NCBI GenBank assembly: GCA_905202595.1
Contig: CAJKSP010000019.1
Span: 1-44,883 of the forward strand
Length of the DNA: 44,883 bases
Direction of reading: 5' to 3'
Origin: an uncultured Sutterella sp.
GTDB lineage: Bacteria; Pseudomonadota; Gammaproteobacteria; Burkholderiales; Burkholderiaceae_F
Shown: one piece after another, positions 7,839-17,112 of the stretch
Numbering within the stretch: the stretch's first letter is position 1
How the letters are laid out: each line of letters opens with the position of its first letter
The notes under the pieces: model-generated
Told to the model about the DNA's origin: nothing
The model's database searches: none
Seen by the model: the letters and a program-made list of their open reading frames with translations, nothing else
Program-made: the position numbers and the translations under genes

Positions 7839-9497
7839 TCAGGCGCGCTTGACCATGGCAAGGCGTTCAAACGCCCATGGATCCTGCACGACAGCCGGCG
7901 ATTCATCAAAGCGCATGGCTTTGCGCTCGCTGAGCGTGAAGCCGGGCCAGCGGGCCGTCAGCGTCTTCGCGAAGGCCGTCCACGAACCGTGCATGGCAGC
8001 GGCGAGCGACCGGGGCGGCTGATCGCCGAGCGTGGCCTTGGCCTTCGGCGCGCCGAAAGATTCAAAGACAAAAGGCACATCCGTGGTATGGGCTGCGCCG
8101 ATCTCTTCGCCGCTCTTGCCTTTGACGGGGCTCTTCCAGGCAAAGGAATATGCCCAGACTTTGGCGCCGCCGGCGGCGAGACTCTCGAGCAGGTGAACGC
8201 ACGGCATGCGGAAGATGATGTCGCTTTGAATCTGCGCAAAAACGTCGCCCGGCGCTTTTCCGAGACCGCGGTCGGCGCAGAAGGCGGCATAGGCGCCGTA
8301 AAGCCCTTCGGGGAGCTTGATGCCCTCAAGAAGCCGCTCGGCATCCGAGCGCTTGAGGGACGAAATGCTTCCGTTGGGTACGACGTAGTAGCGCCATTCG
8401 CTCTGAGTGCAGCCGGCAATGACCGGGAAATTGGCCCTCGCGCCGCGCCGCAGAGCGGCCAACGGCAGCTCAGGCATGACGTCGCCATCGGGCCAGCCTT
8501 TGAAAAGGGACGTGTTCCCGTCTGTGAACTGCGCCCAGGCCGTGTCCTTGGAGAGCGAGGCAGTCAGCGCGCCGAAGCGCGCAAGCTCTTCAGGCGAGAG
8601 CTTCATCAGATCTTCGCGGGTCGGGCGGCAGCCTAAGGCTTCAGCAATGGTTTCCGCCACGAGCTTGGCCTGCGCCTCATCCTTCCACTGCGCCTCGGCA
8701 GACGGGCTCTGAATGATGGCGCCGGCAAGAAGATCCTTTGAATGCGGCGAGGCAATGACATCGACCAAATGCGTGCCGCCGGCAGACTGGCCGAAGGCAA
8801 TGATTCGATCCGGATCCCCGCCGAACGAGGCGATGTTGTTCTTCACCCAGCGAAGGCCGGCCAGAATGTCCCGAATGCCGAGATTGCTGTCGCCGCCTTC
8901 GACATTCATGAAGCCGTCGATATTCACGCGGTAGGCGAGCGTCACGAGCACGACGCCGTCGCGCGCAAAGGCCGTGCCGTCAAATCGCGGATCGTTCTGA
9001 TCGCAGCGGATGGAGCCGCCGCCGGGCACCCAGACCATCACGGGGAACTTGCTCGAAGCGCTTGCCGAAGCCGGGAGCCAGATGTTGAGGCAGAGCGGGC
9101 CGTCGCCGCCGATCATGGGCGAGCCGTTCGGTCCGTTGCCCGGCTGAAGCGGAATGGCGCCCGGCTTGAAGCAGTCGAGCGTTCCCTCGATCGGATCCAT
9201 CGGCTCCGGCGCCTTGAATCGGCGCTCCGGTGCATACGGGTTCTTGATGAAAGGAACGCCTTTGAAGACGGCGATGGAGCCTTCCATGCGGCCGCGGAAT
9301 CGGCCGGCAGGCGCTTCGACCGTGCGGGTAGCGAAAGGCGGCTCGCCGGATGCGTCGGCAGCGGGCGCTGCTGCGCAGCCGGCAAGCGTCCAAGCTGCAG
9401 CGCCCACGGCAGTCACTCCGGCGCCCTCGAGAAGGCGGCGTCGAGAAATGGCGGCGGCAGCTGGATTATTTTGACTTTCTTCAAGTAAATCAGACAT
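7839..9497 (-). CDS. Type-B carboxylesterase, Tat-exported, possible lipoprotein
   Basis: A 552-residue alpha/beta hydrolase of the carboxylesterase/cholinesterase family, which hydrolyses carboxylic esters. Nucleophile S238 lies in FGQSAGG, the oxyanion motif VPGGGS is at about 157-162, and a conserved His occurs in AAHTTDVPFVF. The start at 9497 gives an N-terminus with RRRLLEGAGVTAVG (twin-arginine type, residues 19-32) and a lipobox-like LAGC ending at C41; the longer frame to 9617 has no signal features. It follows the PhzF-family gene by 50 bases on the same strand, and the two may be co-transcribed. Substrate cannot be read from the sequence. Confidence 0.88.
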   Translation of the reverse strand: MSDLLEESQNNPAAAAISRRRLLEGAGVTAVGAAAWTLAGCAAAPAADASGEPPFATRTVEAPAGRFRGRMEGSIAVFKGVPFIKNPYAPERRFKAPEPMDPIEGTLDCFKPGAIPLQPGNGPNGSPMIGGDGPLCLNIWLPASASASSKFPVMVWVPGGGSIRCDQNDPRFDGTAFARDGVVLVTLAYRVNIDGFMNVEGGDSNLGIRDILAGLRWVKNNIASFGGDPDRIIAFGQSAGGTHLVDVIASPHSKDLLAGAIIQSPSAEAQWKDEAQAKLVAETIAEALGCRPTREDLMKLSPEELARFGALTASLSKDTAWAQFTDGNTSLFKGWPDGDVMPELPLAALRRGARANFPVIAGCTQSEWRYYVVPNGSISSLKRSDAERLLEGIKLPEGLYGAYAAFCADRGLGKAPGDVFAQIQSDIIFRMPCVHLLESLAAGGAKVWAYSFAWKSPVKGKSGEEIGAAHTTDVPFVFESFGAPKAKATLGDQPPRSLAAAMHGSWTAFAKTLTARWPGFTLSERKAMRFDESPAVVQDPWAFERLAMVKRA

Positions 9498-9546
9498 GTC
9501 ATCCTCGAGAGATGTCGAATGAGAACCTTGATGTTCTCCGAGCGCT

Positions 9547-10362
9547 TCAGTCGGAAGCCGCTCGAGCGGGGGAAAGATTGATCTCTGCGCGTGAGAAAAG
9601 AACCGCTTCGCCGGCAAGAGCGACGCGTTCAGCCTCCTCGCAGAAATGGCAATACATTACTCCAGTTCTTGCAGAAGCTTGAAAACAAACGAGATCGGTT
9701 TTGTGCAGGCGCTGCGACCAATAGGGAACGATGTGGCAGTGGGCGGAGCCGCAGACGGGATCTTCAGCGACGCGGAGCTTCGGCGCGAAAGAGCGGGAGA
9801 CGCAGTCGAAGCCGCTTCCTGATCTGCCGGGCGCCGTGGCGCTTTGAAGAAGACCGGGCAGCTTGCTCAAAAGCGCTTGATCTGGATTCATCTGCTCGAC
9901 AGCCTCAGCGTTCTCGAAGACGCAGAGGAGATCGCGGGCCAAATACGCTTCAGCAGGGCGCACCCCGAAGGCGGCCTCCATCTCGTCGGTGACCGGAACG
10001 GCGCTGACCGGATAGGCCGGGAAGTCCATGGAGAAGCGGCTGCCGGTTCGGGTGACGGTGAGCGTTCCGGATCGCGTTTCAAAGGCAACGGCAGAAGCCT
10101 GCGGTTCTATTTCCGTCATATACACAAACGCGCTGCCGAGCGTTGCGTGGCCGCAGAGGTCGATTTCTCCGCCAGGCGTGAACCAGCGCAGAGAAAGCCG
10201 GCCGTCGGGCCGGCGAAGGAGGAACGCTGTTTCGGAAAGATTGTTTTCGATGGCAATCGACTGCAGAAGACGGTCTTCGAGCGGCGCCTCCAGAAGGCAG
10301 ACAGCCGCAGGATTGCCTTTGAAGATGCTTGGCGTGAACGCATCGACAATGAATTGCTTCAT
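9547..10362 (-). CDS. PhzF family isomerase-like protein
   Basis: A 271-residue member of the PhzF family (diaminopimelate-epimerase fold). PhzF itself isomerises dihydro-hydroxyanthranilate in phenazine synthesis, but most members lie outside phenazine clusters and have unknown substrates, as is likely here because no other phz genes are present. Catalytic E44 is in NNLSETAF, and the paired family motifs GHATLGSAF (N-half) and EDPVCGSAH (C-half) are intact. The ATG at 10362 has no obvious ribosome binding site. Confidence 0.88.
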   Translation of the reverse strand: MKQFIVDAFTPSIFKGNPAAVCLLEAPLEDRLLQSIAIENNLSETAFLLRRPDGRLSLRWFTPGGEIDLCGHATLGSAFVYMTEIEPQASAVAFETRSGTLTVTRTGSRFSMDFPAYPVSAVPVTDEMEAAFGVRPAEAYLARDLLCVFENAEAVEQMNPDQALLSKLPGLLQSATAPGRSGSGFDCVSRSFAPKLRVAEDPVCGSAHCHIVPYWSQRLHKTDLVCFQASARTGVMYCHFCEEAERVALAGEAVLFSRAEINLSPARAASD

Positions 10363-10433
10363 AGGAAAGACGCGCGAAGCTGCTGAAAAGAACTTTTTAG
10401 AGATTGTGCGCCGCTGAAGCTGTTGCAGACAAG

Positions 10434-10456
10434 AAAAAGGCCGCCGAAAGGCGGCC
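10434..10456 (-). terminator. Rho-independent terminator of the autotransporter gene
   Basis: On the minus strand GGCCGCC and GGCGGCC (10456-10450 and 10445-10439) form a tight hairpin with a TTTC loop followed by TTTTT. It ends the autotransporter transcript before the PhzF gene. Confidence 0.85.
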
Positions 10457-10477
10457 AGGAGGTCTGGAAGGAGGAAG

Positions 10478-10514
10478 CTTCGAGCTTCAGAAGGGAGCAG
10501 TCTGAAGCTCGAAG
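10478..10514 (-). repeat. 13-bp inverted repeat just after the autotransporter stop
   Basis: CTTCGAGCTTCAG (10478-10490) and its exact reverse complement (10502-10514) enclose 11 bases. With the terminator at 10434-10456 it makes two hairpins in series in the 3' untranslated region. It has no T run and may protect the mRNA end. Confidence 0.6.
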
Positions 10515-10524
10515 GCTGCGGGCA

Positions 10525-13015
10525 TCAGAAGAGAACGGAGAAGCGGCCTGTCGCCTGCCACGTATTTTCGATATCGCCGCCGAAGGCGCGGTCGATGCCG
10601 AACTGCAGCGAATAGCGGCCATCCCAATTCATGGCAGCGCCGATGCCGGCTTGCGCCCAGGTGCCGCGATCGCCCCAATTGACGCCGAGGCGATGACCTT
10701 CGGCATCGCTCAGCATGGCGTCCTGACCATCGGTGAACTGATGGAGAACGTCAGCGCGCGCGTAGATTTGGCCCTGTGCGCGGTCGCCGGTGAGCGCCTT
10801 GCCGAAGCGGAAGCCGAAGCGTCCGAGAACGCTCGTTTCACTCTCGGCTTCAACATGCATGCCGCGGCTAGCGTCGTAGCTGGCGCTGCGCAGATAGGCA
10901 GCCTGGATCTGCGCCTGAGGCTCGACGAAGAAGCCTGACGGCTGATGCAGAAGAGTCCACCCATATTCCGCCGACAAGGCGCCGTAGTCCTGATCGAAGC
11001 TGCCCGTCGTGCGGTACGCAGGGCTCGAGGCGTCGAATTCAGCGCTGACGCGGCCGATGCGGCCGACGAGGTCAAGGTACTGGCTGCCGAAATGGATGGT
11101 GTCGTAGAGCGCAAATTCATAGCGCGAGAGATCGCCCTGTCCGGTGACGTCAAGCAGATCGGCATCTCCCTTCTCATAGGAGAACCAGGCGCCGAGCGTG
11201 TGGCTGCCCACCTGATGATCAGCGCCGACGACCACCCCGGTGCGGTCCCAATCGTACTGACCTTCAATGCCCGTGCTGCCGCCGAGGAGTCGAATCCAAA
11301 GGCCGGTATTCCCGTCGCTATGCTGAGACAGCGCTTCGCGAAGATCCTTGCGGTCCATTTCAACGGCGGCATCGTAGGCGGCATAGCCGATGCCGGTCAT
11401 GGCTAGGGCAGCCGAAGATTCCTTCATATTGATGCGCTTGATGAACCAAACCGTATCTGCCTGATCCGCATTGGACTCTTCTGTTTGGGTGAGTCCAGAG
11501 GCTACGATTTGACCATGAAATTCGGAGCTTTCCGAACTCTTAGTAGTTGGCTGATCCTTTTCGAGATCAGCGTCTGTTAAATTGCGATGATCAATCTCGA
11601 GCTCGTAATCGAAGAGCGTTTCGCCTTCTAGATTGATCTTGTCGGCAAACTGAACTTTAGCATCGCGATCAACGAGTGCGAAGGCGAGCGTATTCTCAGG
11701 CGAAACCGATTCAAGCTGATCCATGTTGTAGGGTTCAATATAGAAAGTCCCCATGGATTCATTCGAAGAGCCTTCAACAAAGATCATGTCACTTTGAGAG
11801 CGATCTTCGGCAGAAAGATCGAGTCGGAAGATGCCTTTGTCGCCTTTCAGATCGCCGATTTGAACGTAGTCGTGCTTGATAACATCTATTTGTTCTTTCA
11901 GCTCTGGCCAGGCATCTAAAAGGCCAATTTCTTCCCAGCGCTTTTTGATGTCTTCATCATAGAGGTTGATGATGCCGCCATCTAATAGAGTGATGGACGA
12001 TATTCTCTTGGAATTGAAAGTTACTGATGCAGAGAGACCAAAAACGCTTTCTTCAATTTTTTGAGTGATCCCAAAATAAGTCCATTGGGCTCCATTTTTA
12101 AAAGTAAAATCTAATGAATCCGGCGTTGATATGGCTTGTCGCTTAATGCTTTCGATAAGGCCAGTGGCGAGAGTCTGGTAAGGCCCAAGCGAACCTATGG
12201 CTTCATTGATGTAATCTTTATCTTTTTGATCATCAGAGATAATCTTAAGATACGGCAAAGCTTTGTCATTTAAACCGAAAGTAGCTTGTTCCCAAGATTG
12301 ATCATCTCCATACCAATAGGCATCGGATCCAGAGAATGTTCCTTCAATTTTTGCGCCGCTTTCGCCAATGTACATGGACGATGGTGTGAAAGTAGCCATA
12401 TCAATAGAGCCAATAATTTGATTATTGGTTGAATTGATCGTGATGGAAGCGCCATTCTTCGCCGAAAGAGAATCAGGCTTAGTAGCAATGGTCCAGATTT
12501 TTGTAGTTGTTCCTTGAGAGCCTAGAGTAACCTTTGCGAGATTGTTAGCCCAAACGCCATTTCCACCAATCTTTGGAAGCTCGATTTGATGGATCGTCGA
12601 AAGATCAATATCTCCTAATAGCTGAAGCGAGCTGTTTTCGCCTTGAACATGAAAGAGATATGTTCCTTGATGGAAACTACCTGCATTTAAAGCGTTTGCA
12701 GTTAGAGCAACAGTAGTCGATCCATTGACCGTAAGCTGCGATCCTTTGGTGATGTCAAAAACGAAGAAGCTGTTCGTGGCAGTTACGCCATCCTTGACAA
12801 TCCAATTGATTGAATCCACCTGATATTTGTTGCCATCATCAAATGGTTCATAGGTATTGGAAGGATTCTGTACATTAGAAATGGCTGTTGCTTGGGCGGC
12901 CGAAAGGGCAGTTAGGCAGAAAAGAGAAAGGGCAGTTTTGACAGAAGAAGCCTGCTTGAAGCTGTTGCGCTGTGCAGGCTTAGTTTTAAGGGGGGGGGTG
13001 GGATAAATTTCTCAT
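10525..13015 (-). CDS. Type V autotransporter, out of frame with its start (phase-variable)
   Basis: A secreted passenger joined to a C-terminal outer-membrane barrel. The last 300 residues or so are a typical autotransporter barrel (GLWIRLLGG, then alternating strands, ending in RFSVLF with terminal Phe). The open frame as given starts only at a GTG (12819), which would lack an export signal. Reading further upstream in frame gives a clear signal peptide (KTALSLFCLTALS then AAQA, coding 12960-12890 region), but no start codon. The ATG at 13015 (also 13024) is in another frame and hits TAA at once after nine C. With eight or eleven C it joins the signal peptide frame to give about 829 residues. 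The gene is therefore OFF in this copy, unless the tract is miscounted. The passenger DNA (about 11.5-13.0 kb) is much more AT-rich than the barrel. Confidence 0.85.
12990..12998 (-). repeat. G9 homopolymer (C9 on the coding strand), slippage tract
   Basis: Nine consecutive G on the plus strand, followed by TGGG, eight codons into the autotransporter gene. Its length decides whether the ATG and the signal peptide share a frame: nine is OFF, eight or eleven is ON. Such tracts are classic slipped-strand contingency loci in surface-protein genes. Confidence 0.85.
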
Positions 13016-13283
13016 AATTATCATTACGTTAATATGAAGTCTCGCAGTCGAAAAAATTGACGCGAAGACAAAGACGAAGCACGAGCGCTGGACAAAAGTC
13101 TGCCCACGCAGATATGCAGGCAACCAAAGACTCTTCTGAAGATGGGATCTACGCCTCAACCAGCAAAAAAGCTATAAGACAAGGCGCATCAGAAATAGAG
13201 CCTTTTTATCAATTTACCCGCCGAGCTTTACTTCAACGCTAGGAGTAACAGCCCCCTCCGGCCTGTATTCAAGCTTCTCCTAG

Positions 13284-13649
13284 TCAATACACCGGCAGGG
13301 TTTCTGGATCAGCATCAAGAAAGGCTTCGCCCTTATCGGAGACGGCTGCGCCTGGCATGAAGTCGTAAAAGGCTTCGACTGCCCCGTTGAGCACGGGAGC
13401 GGCAAGCCGGCGCATGCCTGTGATGAGACCTTGCGAAAAGATGTAGTCCATCGCGTCGTCAAACGCCTCTTCGGTAAGCAGCGGCGCCACGCGCGTTTCG
13501 TCGTTCTCGACAGCCACTTCGCGCATCGCAAAGGGCGTGGCATCTTTGGCGATACCGAGAAGAAACTTGATATTGCGGATTCGGCGGAAATTCGTAGCGG
13601 GCTCGTCCGAATTCCGGGACAATGCCCCATTCGCATCGCGTTCGTTCAT
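13284..13649 (-). CDS. Hypothetical protein, 121 residues
   Basis: I do not recognise a family. The frame is favoured over the overlapping ones because its composition is protein-like and acidic (for example LLTEEAFDDAMDYIF), it has a GGGAGG ribosome binding site about 10 bases before the ATG at 13649, and third positions are GC-rich. No signal peptide, membrane segment or catalytic motif is evident. It lies between the tyrosine recombinase and the autotransporter, all on the minus strand. A small regulator or accessory protein of this accessory patch is possible but not shown. Confidence 0.6.
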   Translation of the reverse strand: MNERDANGALSRNSDEPATNFRRIRNIKFLLGIAKDATPFAMREVAVENDETRVAPLLTEEAFDDAMDYIFSQGLITGMRRLAAPVLNGAVEAFYDFMPGAAVSDKGEAFLDADPETLPVY

Positions 13650-13883
13650 CGAAAAGCAGCCTCCCTAAGAAGTTTCTGTTTTCTTTGAGCCTAGCAGGGA
13701 AGCCTGGGGAAGCAGACGATGAAAAAGAGCTTAGCCGGAATAGGGTAGAGGCTGTATTTGGCTGTGCCGCAGGGATTCCAGGAGAATTTGCGTTTCTGCC
13801 GCGGAATAGAGCGGACCATGAAACGTTGCTTGTCATTCATACGACTTTCGCCTTAGTACGGCGGAAGGAGAGCCGACGGCGGA

Positions 13884-14873
13884 CTAAAGGCGGATGAGCT
13901 TCGCCGCGCGTCGAAGCGCTTCATCGCCTCGCCGGTCGTAGCGCACCGTCGTGGCAATGCTGGCATGCCCCATCATGTCCTTGACGGTGGCGACGTCGAC
14001 ATTTTCATCGAGAAGGCGCGTGGCAAATGTGCGCCGCAGATCGTGGGGCGTCGTGCGGGCGTCAATGCCAGCGCCCTCGCAGTGCGCCTTAAGAATGACG
14101 CCGATGCTTCGCGCGTCCAACGGCGCCGTCAGATCAAGGCGGCCGCCTTTGCGGATTCGGCCGAACATCAAGCCGGGCTCGCGGCCGCGGAAGCGGTCGA
14201 TCCAATGATTGAGCCCGACCATCACTTCATCAGCGAGAATGGCGGTGCGCTCCTTGTCGCCTTTGCCGATGAGACGGAGCGCCCCCTCGGCAGGACTGTA
14301 GCGCTCAAAGCGGATGTCGGGAATTTCGCCTCGGCGCAGGCCGCTTCCTAGCATTAATAGAAGAATGGCGCGGTCGCGGGCGCCCGCTGCAGTTTCGGGG
14401 TCGCAGTCCGAGAGGAGCGCGCGGGATTCGCCGAAGGAGAGCGAGCGTCCGGCCGCTTCGCGCACGACGCGGTATTCCTTCACGGCGCAGATGCGCTGGT
14501 AGTCGTCCGAAGCGAGCAGACGAGAAAGCCAGGCAGCTTTGGCTACGCCCTTGAGCGCGGCTAGAAAGCAGTTGATCGTCACGGCAGAGCGTCCGGCTTT
14601 GACTTCCGGATGTCGTCCGCCGTCTTCCGAGAGCTTTGACATGATGCCGACAAGATGCTCCGCGCGCAGGGCCGCCCACGGACAGGCGCGAAGATCCGGA
14701 AAGCCGAGAAGGCGAGCGGCAACATTGAGCTTGGAAGCCATGGAGCGGCGCGAAGACGCCGAATGCAGCCCGCGCAGATAGACCAAAGCGGGATTGACGG
14801 CCGTGTCGCTGAATGCACCATGGGCGACTTCAAGGCGGACGTCAATCGGTTCAATGTCAAAATGCTCTGTCAT
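13884..14873 (-). CDS. Tyrosine recombinase / site-specific integrase
   Basis: A DNA-breaking-rejoining enzyme with the full catalytic set: Arg in GSGLRRGEI, Lys in GKGDKERT, His-x-x-Arg in TPHDLRRTF, His in MMGHASI, and the nucleophile Tyr in TTVRYDRRG. The N-terminal part has the SAM-like DNA-binding domain. The 14873 start (MTEHFDIEP) is a choice among several; an ATG at 14909 and a TTG at 14936 are in frame, and none has a strong ribosome binding site. Size and layout resemble XerC/D-type or inversion recombinases more than large phage integrases. No tRNA or att repeats are seen beside it. It is divergent from the phosphatase gene. Confidence 0.88.
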   Translation of the reverse strand: MTEHFDIEPIDVRLEVAHGAFSDTAVNPALVYLRGLHSASSRRSMASKLNVAARLLGFPDLRACPWAALRAEHLVGIMSKLSEDGGRHPEVKAGRSAVTINCFLAALKGVAKAAWLSRLLASDDYQRICAVKEYRVVREAAGRSLSFGESRALLSDCDPETAAGARDRAILLLMLGSGLRRGEIPDIRFERYSPAEGALRLIGKGDKERTAILADEVMVGLNHWIDRFRGREPGLMFGRIRKGGRLDLTAPLDARSIGVILKAHCEGAGIDARTTPHDLRRTFATRLLDENVDVATVKDMMGHASIATTVRYDRRGDEALRRAAKLIRL

Positions 14874-15132
14874 GAAAGGCTGATCCCGCTGAGTGCGCAG
14901 AAAACCCATTGCAGCGTGCGGTCTCTGCCTCAGCAAATGACTGCATTTTATCTGGCGGACGAGTTTGCCTGGCTGAGGAAAAAGCGAAGCCGCTCACAAT
15001 CGAAAACAAAGAGCCTTGAACCTCGACAGCCCTGCGGACCTAGGCGAGGAGCGCTCCCCTATAATCATCGAACGCGCTGTTTCCACTCATTCGTCCTCCG
15101 CTTCAAGCTTCCCATCTTTTATCTTCCGGACC

Positions 15133-17112
15133 ATGCGAATGCCCAGATTCACACTGCGAGCGAAGCTGATTTGCGCTGTTGGCGCCATTGCTTCCTTTGC
15201 AGGCTTCCCGCTCATCTGGCTTGGCTACAACGATACCTACGACCATGCCATTCAGACGACGCAGGCGGAATTCAGCCGCGTCACGCAGATTGTGAATGAC
15301 GCGGCGGAGCTTTCGCATGTGAGCTCCCAGATGCTGGCGATCGAGAAGATTCGCATTGAGAAGGACGACATCATTTCCACGCTTGGCGCCGTTGAGCGCT
15401 GGATTCAGCAGCGTCGGATCGTTGACATGTTTGCGACGCTCAACTTCCTTTCGCACACGTGGGAAACCTATGCGGGAATCGTCAACGACTGGGGCGAGTT
15501 CTACTACATTTCGCCGGGCGTTCGGGAGCTTTGGACCAAAAACCCCGAGGACTTGTGGGGCATTCCCTTCCGCGACTATTTGAGAAGCACGAGCCTCAAC
15601 GCCTATCGCGACGAATTTACTTTCTTCAGAATGGCGGTCGGCGACGGCCCCGAGAAGCCTTTTCTGGTGGCTGTGCGCAAGGTTGACGGCTACATTGCTG
15701 TCGTCATGCAGGCCCTGGACTATCTTGAAGGGCCATTCCTTGACGCTGATTCAACCGCAGAAGCGCAGGCAGTCGATGCGCTTCGCTCGCTGCAAATTCG
15801 GCAGGGCGCTGAAATGGCCGTGCTGACAGGGAGCGGGCGGGTCATCGGCAAGCGCACTGCCGACCCCGCCAGTGCGCCGGAAGTCTTTGATGAAGGCGTT
15901 TTCAGGAAAGCAGAGCAGGAAGGATTGGCCACCGGCATTGCAGAGAGGAACGGCCGTCTGATGCTTTATGTCGTGCGGCACGTCAAGGCGCTTGATTGGT
16001 ACATTGAAGCGTACGAGCCGATTTCATCGGTAGCAGGCGCAGCAAGAATTTCAGCCATGTACTTGGCGCTTTGGGTGCTTTTGGCTTTTGCCACGGCATC
16101 GCTGGCCGCACTATTCCTCGTGTCCTGGTTTACGAAGCCCCTCGAGCAGCTCACGCTCGCCGCGCAGCGGCTGCAGAACTTCGACTTCATTGGCGACGAC
16201 ACGCCGAAGCGCCTGAAGGCGCTGGCCTTGAGTCTGCCGCAGCGCGGTTCGGATGAAGTCGGGCAGGTCTCTCAGGCCTTCTCCAACATGATTGTGGCCA
16301 TGGAGGCCAACATTGCCGCGCTCAAGGCGTCCATCGCCAAGCAGCACAGCATTGAGGGCGAGCTCAACGCCGCGCGGGAAATCCAGCGCGGCATGCTGCC
16401 TCAGATTGACGGCGGCTTTCGCGGCTCGGCAGGCTTTGAAGCGGCAGCCTTGATGGTGTCCGCCAAAGAGGTGAGCGGGGATTTCTACGATGTTTTTGCG
16501 CTGTCCGACGGCCGCATCGCGCTCATACTCGGCGACGTCTCCGGCAAAGGCGCTTCTGCAGCGCTTCTCATGTGCGTCACGCTGACGCTTGCGCGGGCAG
16601 CTATTGCAGAAGGCGACGGCCCGGCCGCCGCCATTGCCAAGGTGAATTCGCTTATTGCTGTTCGGAATCCGAGCTGCATGTTCGCCACGATGTGGGTGGG
16701 GCTCTTTGATCCTGCGACCAGCCGCCTCTCCTACTGCAGCGCCGGCCATTGTCCTCCGCTCGTCATTTCGCCGAACGCACCGGAGCGGCTGCGCTGGATT
16801 CGAAGCGAAGGCGGGCCGCTCGTCGGCGTCTTTGAAGAGGCGTCTTATCAGGAAAGCACAGTCAGCCTGGCGCCTGGAGAATGCTGGCTTGTCTACAGCG
16901 ATGGAATTTCTGAAGCCATGAATGAAAAGCGAGAGCTTTTTGGAGAGGCGGGCATGGAGCGCGCTGCTTCCGCCGCAGAGGGTTCATCGCCGCAGAATGT
17001 GATTGATGCCCTGATGGCCGGCGTCAAGGCCCACCGCGGCGCCGCGGAGCAGTCCGACGACATCGCAATGCTGGCCTTCGGACGAAAGCTGCAGCCGCAG
17101 GAGGGGATCTGA
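15133..17112 (+). CDS. Membrane-bound SpoIIE/PP2C phosphatase with periplasmic sensor (RsbU/BtrU-like)
   Basis: Predicted Ser/Thr phosphatase that dephosphorylates an anti-sigma antagonist in a partner-switching pathway. With the ATG at 15133 the 659-residue protein has a membrane segment near residues 9-30, a large periplasmic domain to about 300, a second membrane segment at about 305-333, a HAMP-like linker, a coiled coil, and a SpoIIE domain with metal-binding aspartates D450 (GDFYD), D468 (GDVSGKG), D590 (SDGISE) and D642/D643 (DDIAML). A TTG start at 15016 would add a 39-residue extension. A TATAAT box lies at 15060-15065. The stop abuts the next ATG directly. Likely targets are the RsbV/RsbW pair at 39.1-39.9 kb. 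Confidence 0.9.
   Translation: MRMPRFTLRAKLICAVGAIASFAGFPLIWLGYNDTYDHAIQTTQAEFSRVTQIVNDAAELSHVSSQMLAIEKIRIEKDDIISTLGAVERWIQQRRIVDMFATLNFLSHTWETYAGIVNDWGEFYYISPGVRELWTKNPEDLWGIPFRDYLRSTSLNAYRDEFTFFRMAVGDGPEKPFLVAVRKVDGYIAVVMQALDYLEGPFLDADSTAEAQAVDALRSLQIRQGAEMAVLTGSGRVIGKRTADPASAPEVFDEGVFRKAEQEGLATGIAERNGRLMLYVVRHVKALDWYIEAYEPISSVAGAARISAMYLALWVLLAFATASLAALFLVSWFTKPLEQLTLAAQRLQNFDFIGDDTPKRLKALALSLPQRGSDEVGQVSQAFSNMIVAMEANIAALKASIAKQHSIEGELNAAREIQRGMLPQIDGGFRGSAGFEAAALMVSAKEVSGDFYDVFALSDGRIALILGDVSGKGASAALLMCVTLTLARAAIAEGDGPAAAIAKVNSLIAVRNPSCMFATMWVGLFDPATSRLSYCSAGHCPPLVISPNAPERLRWIRSEGGPLVGVFEEASYQESTVSLAPGECWLVYSDGISEAMNEKRELFGEAGMERAASAAEGSSPQNVIDALMAGVKAHRGAAEQSDDIAMLAFGRKLQPQEGI

Noticed and set aside
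13057..13242. 61-codon plus-strand frame upstream of the autotransporter
   Set aside because: No convincing ribosome binding site or conserved pattern, and it covers the likely upstream control region of the autotransporter.
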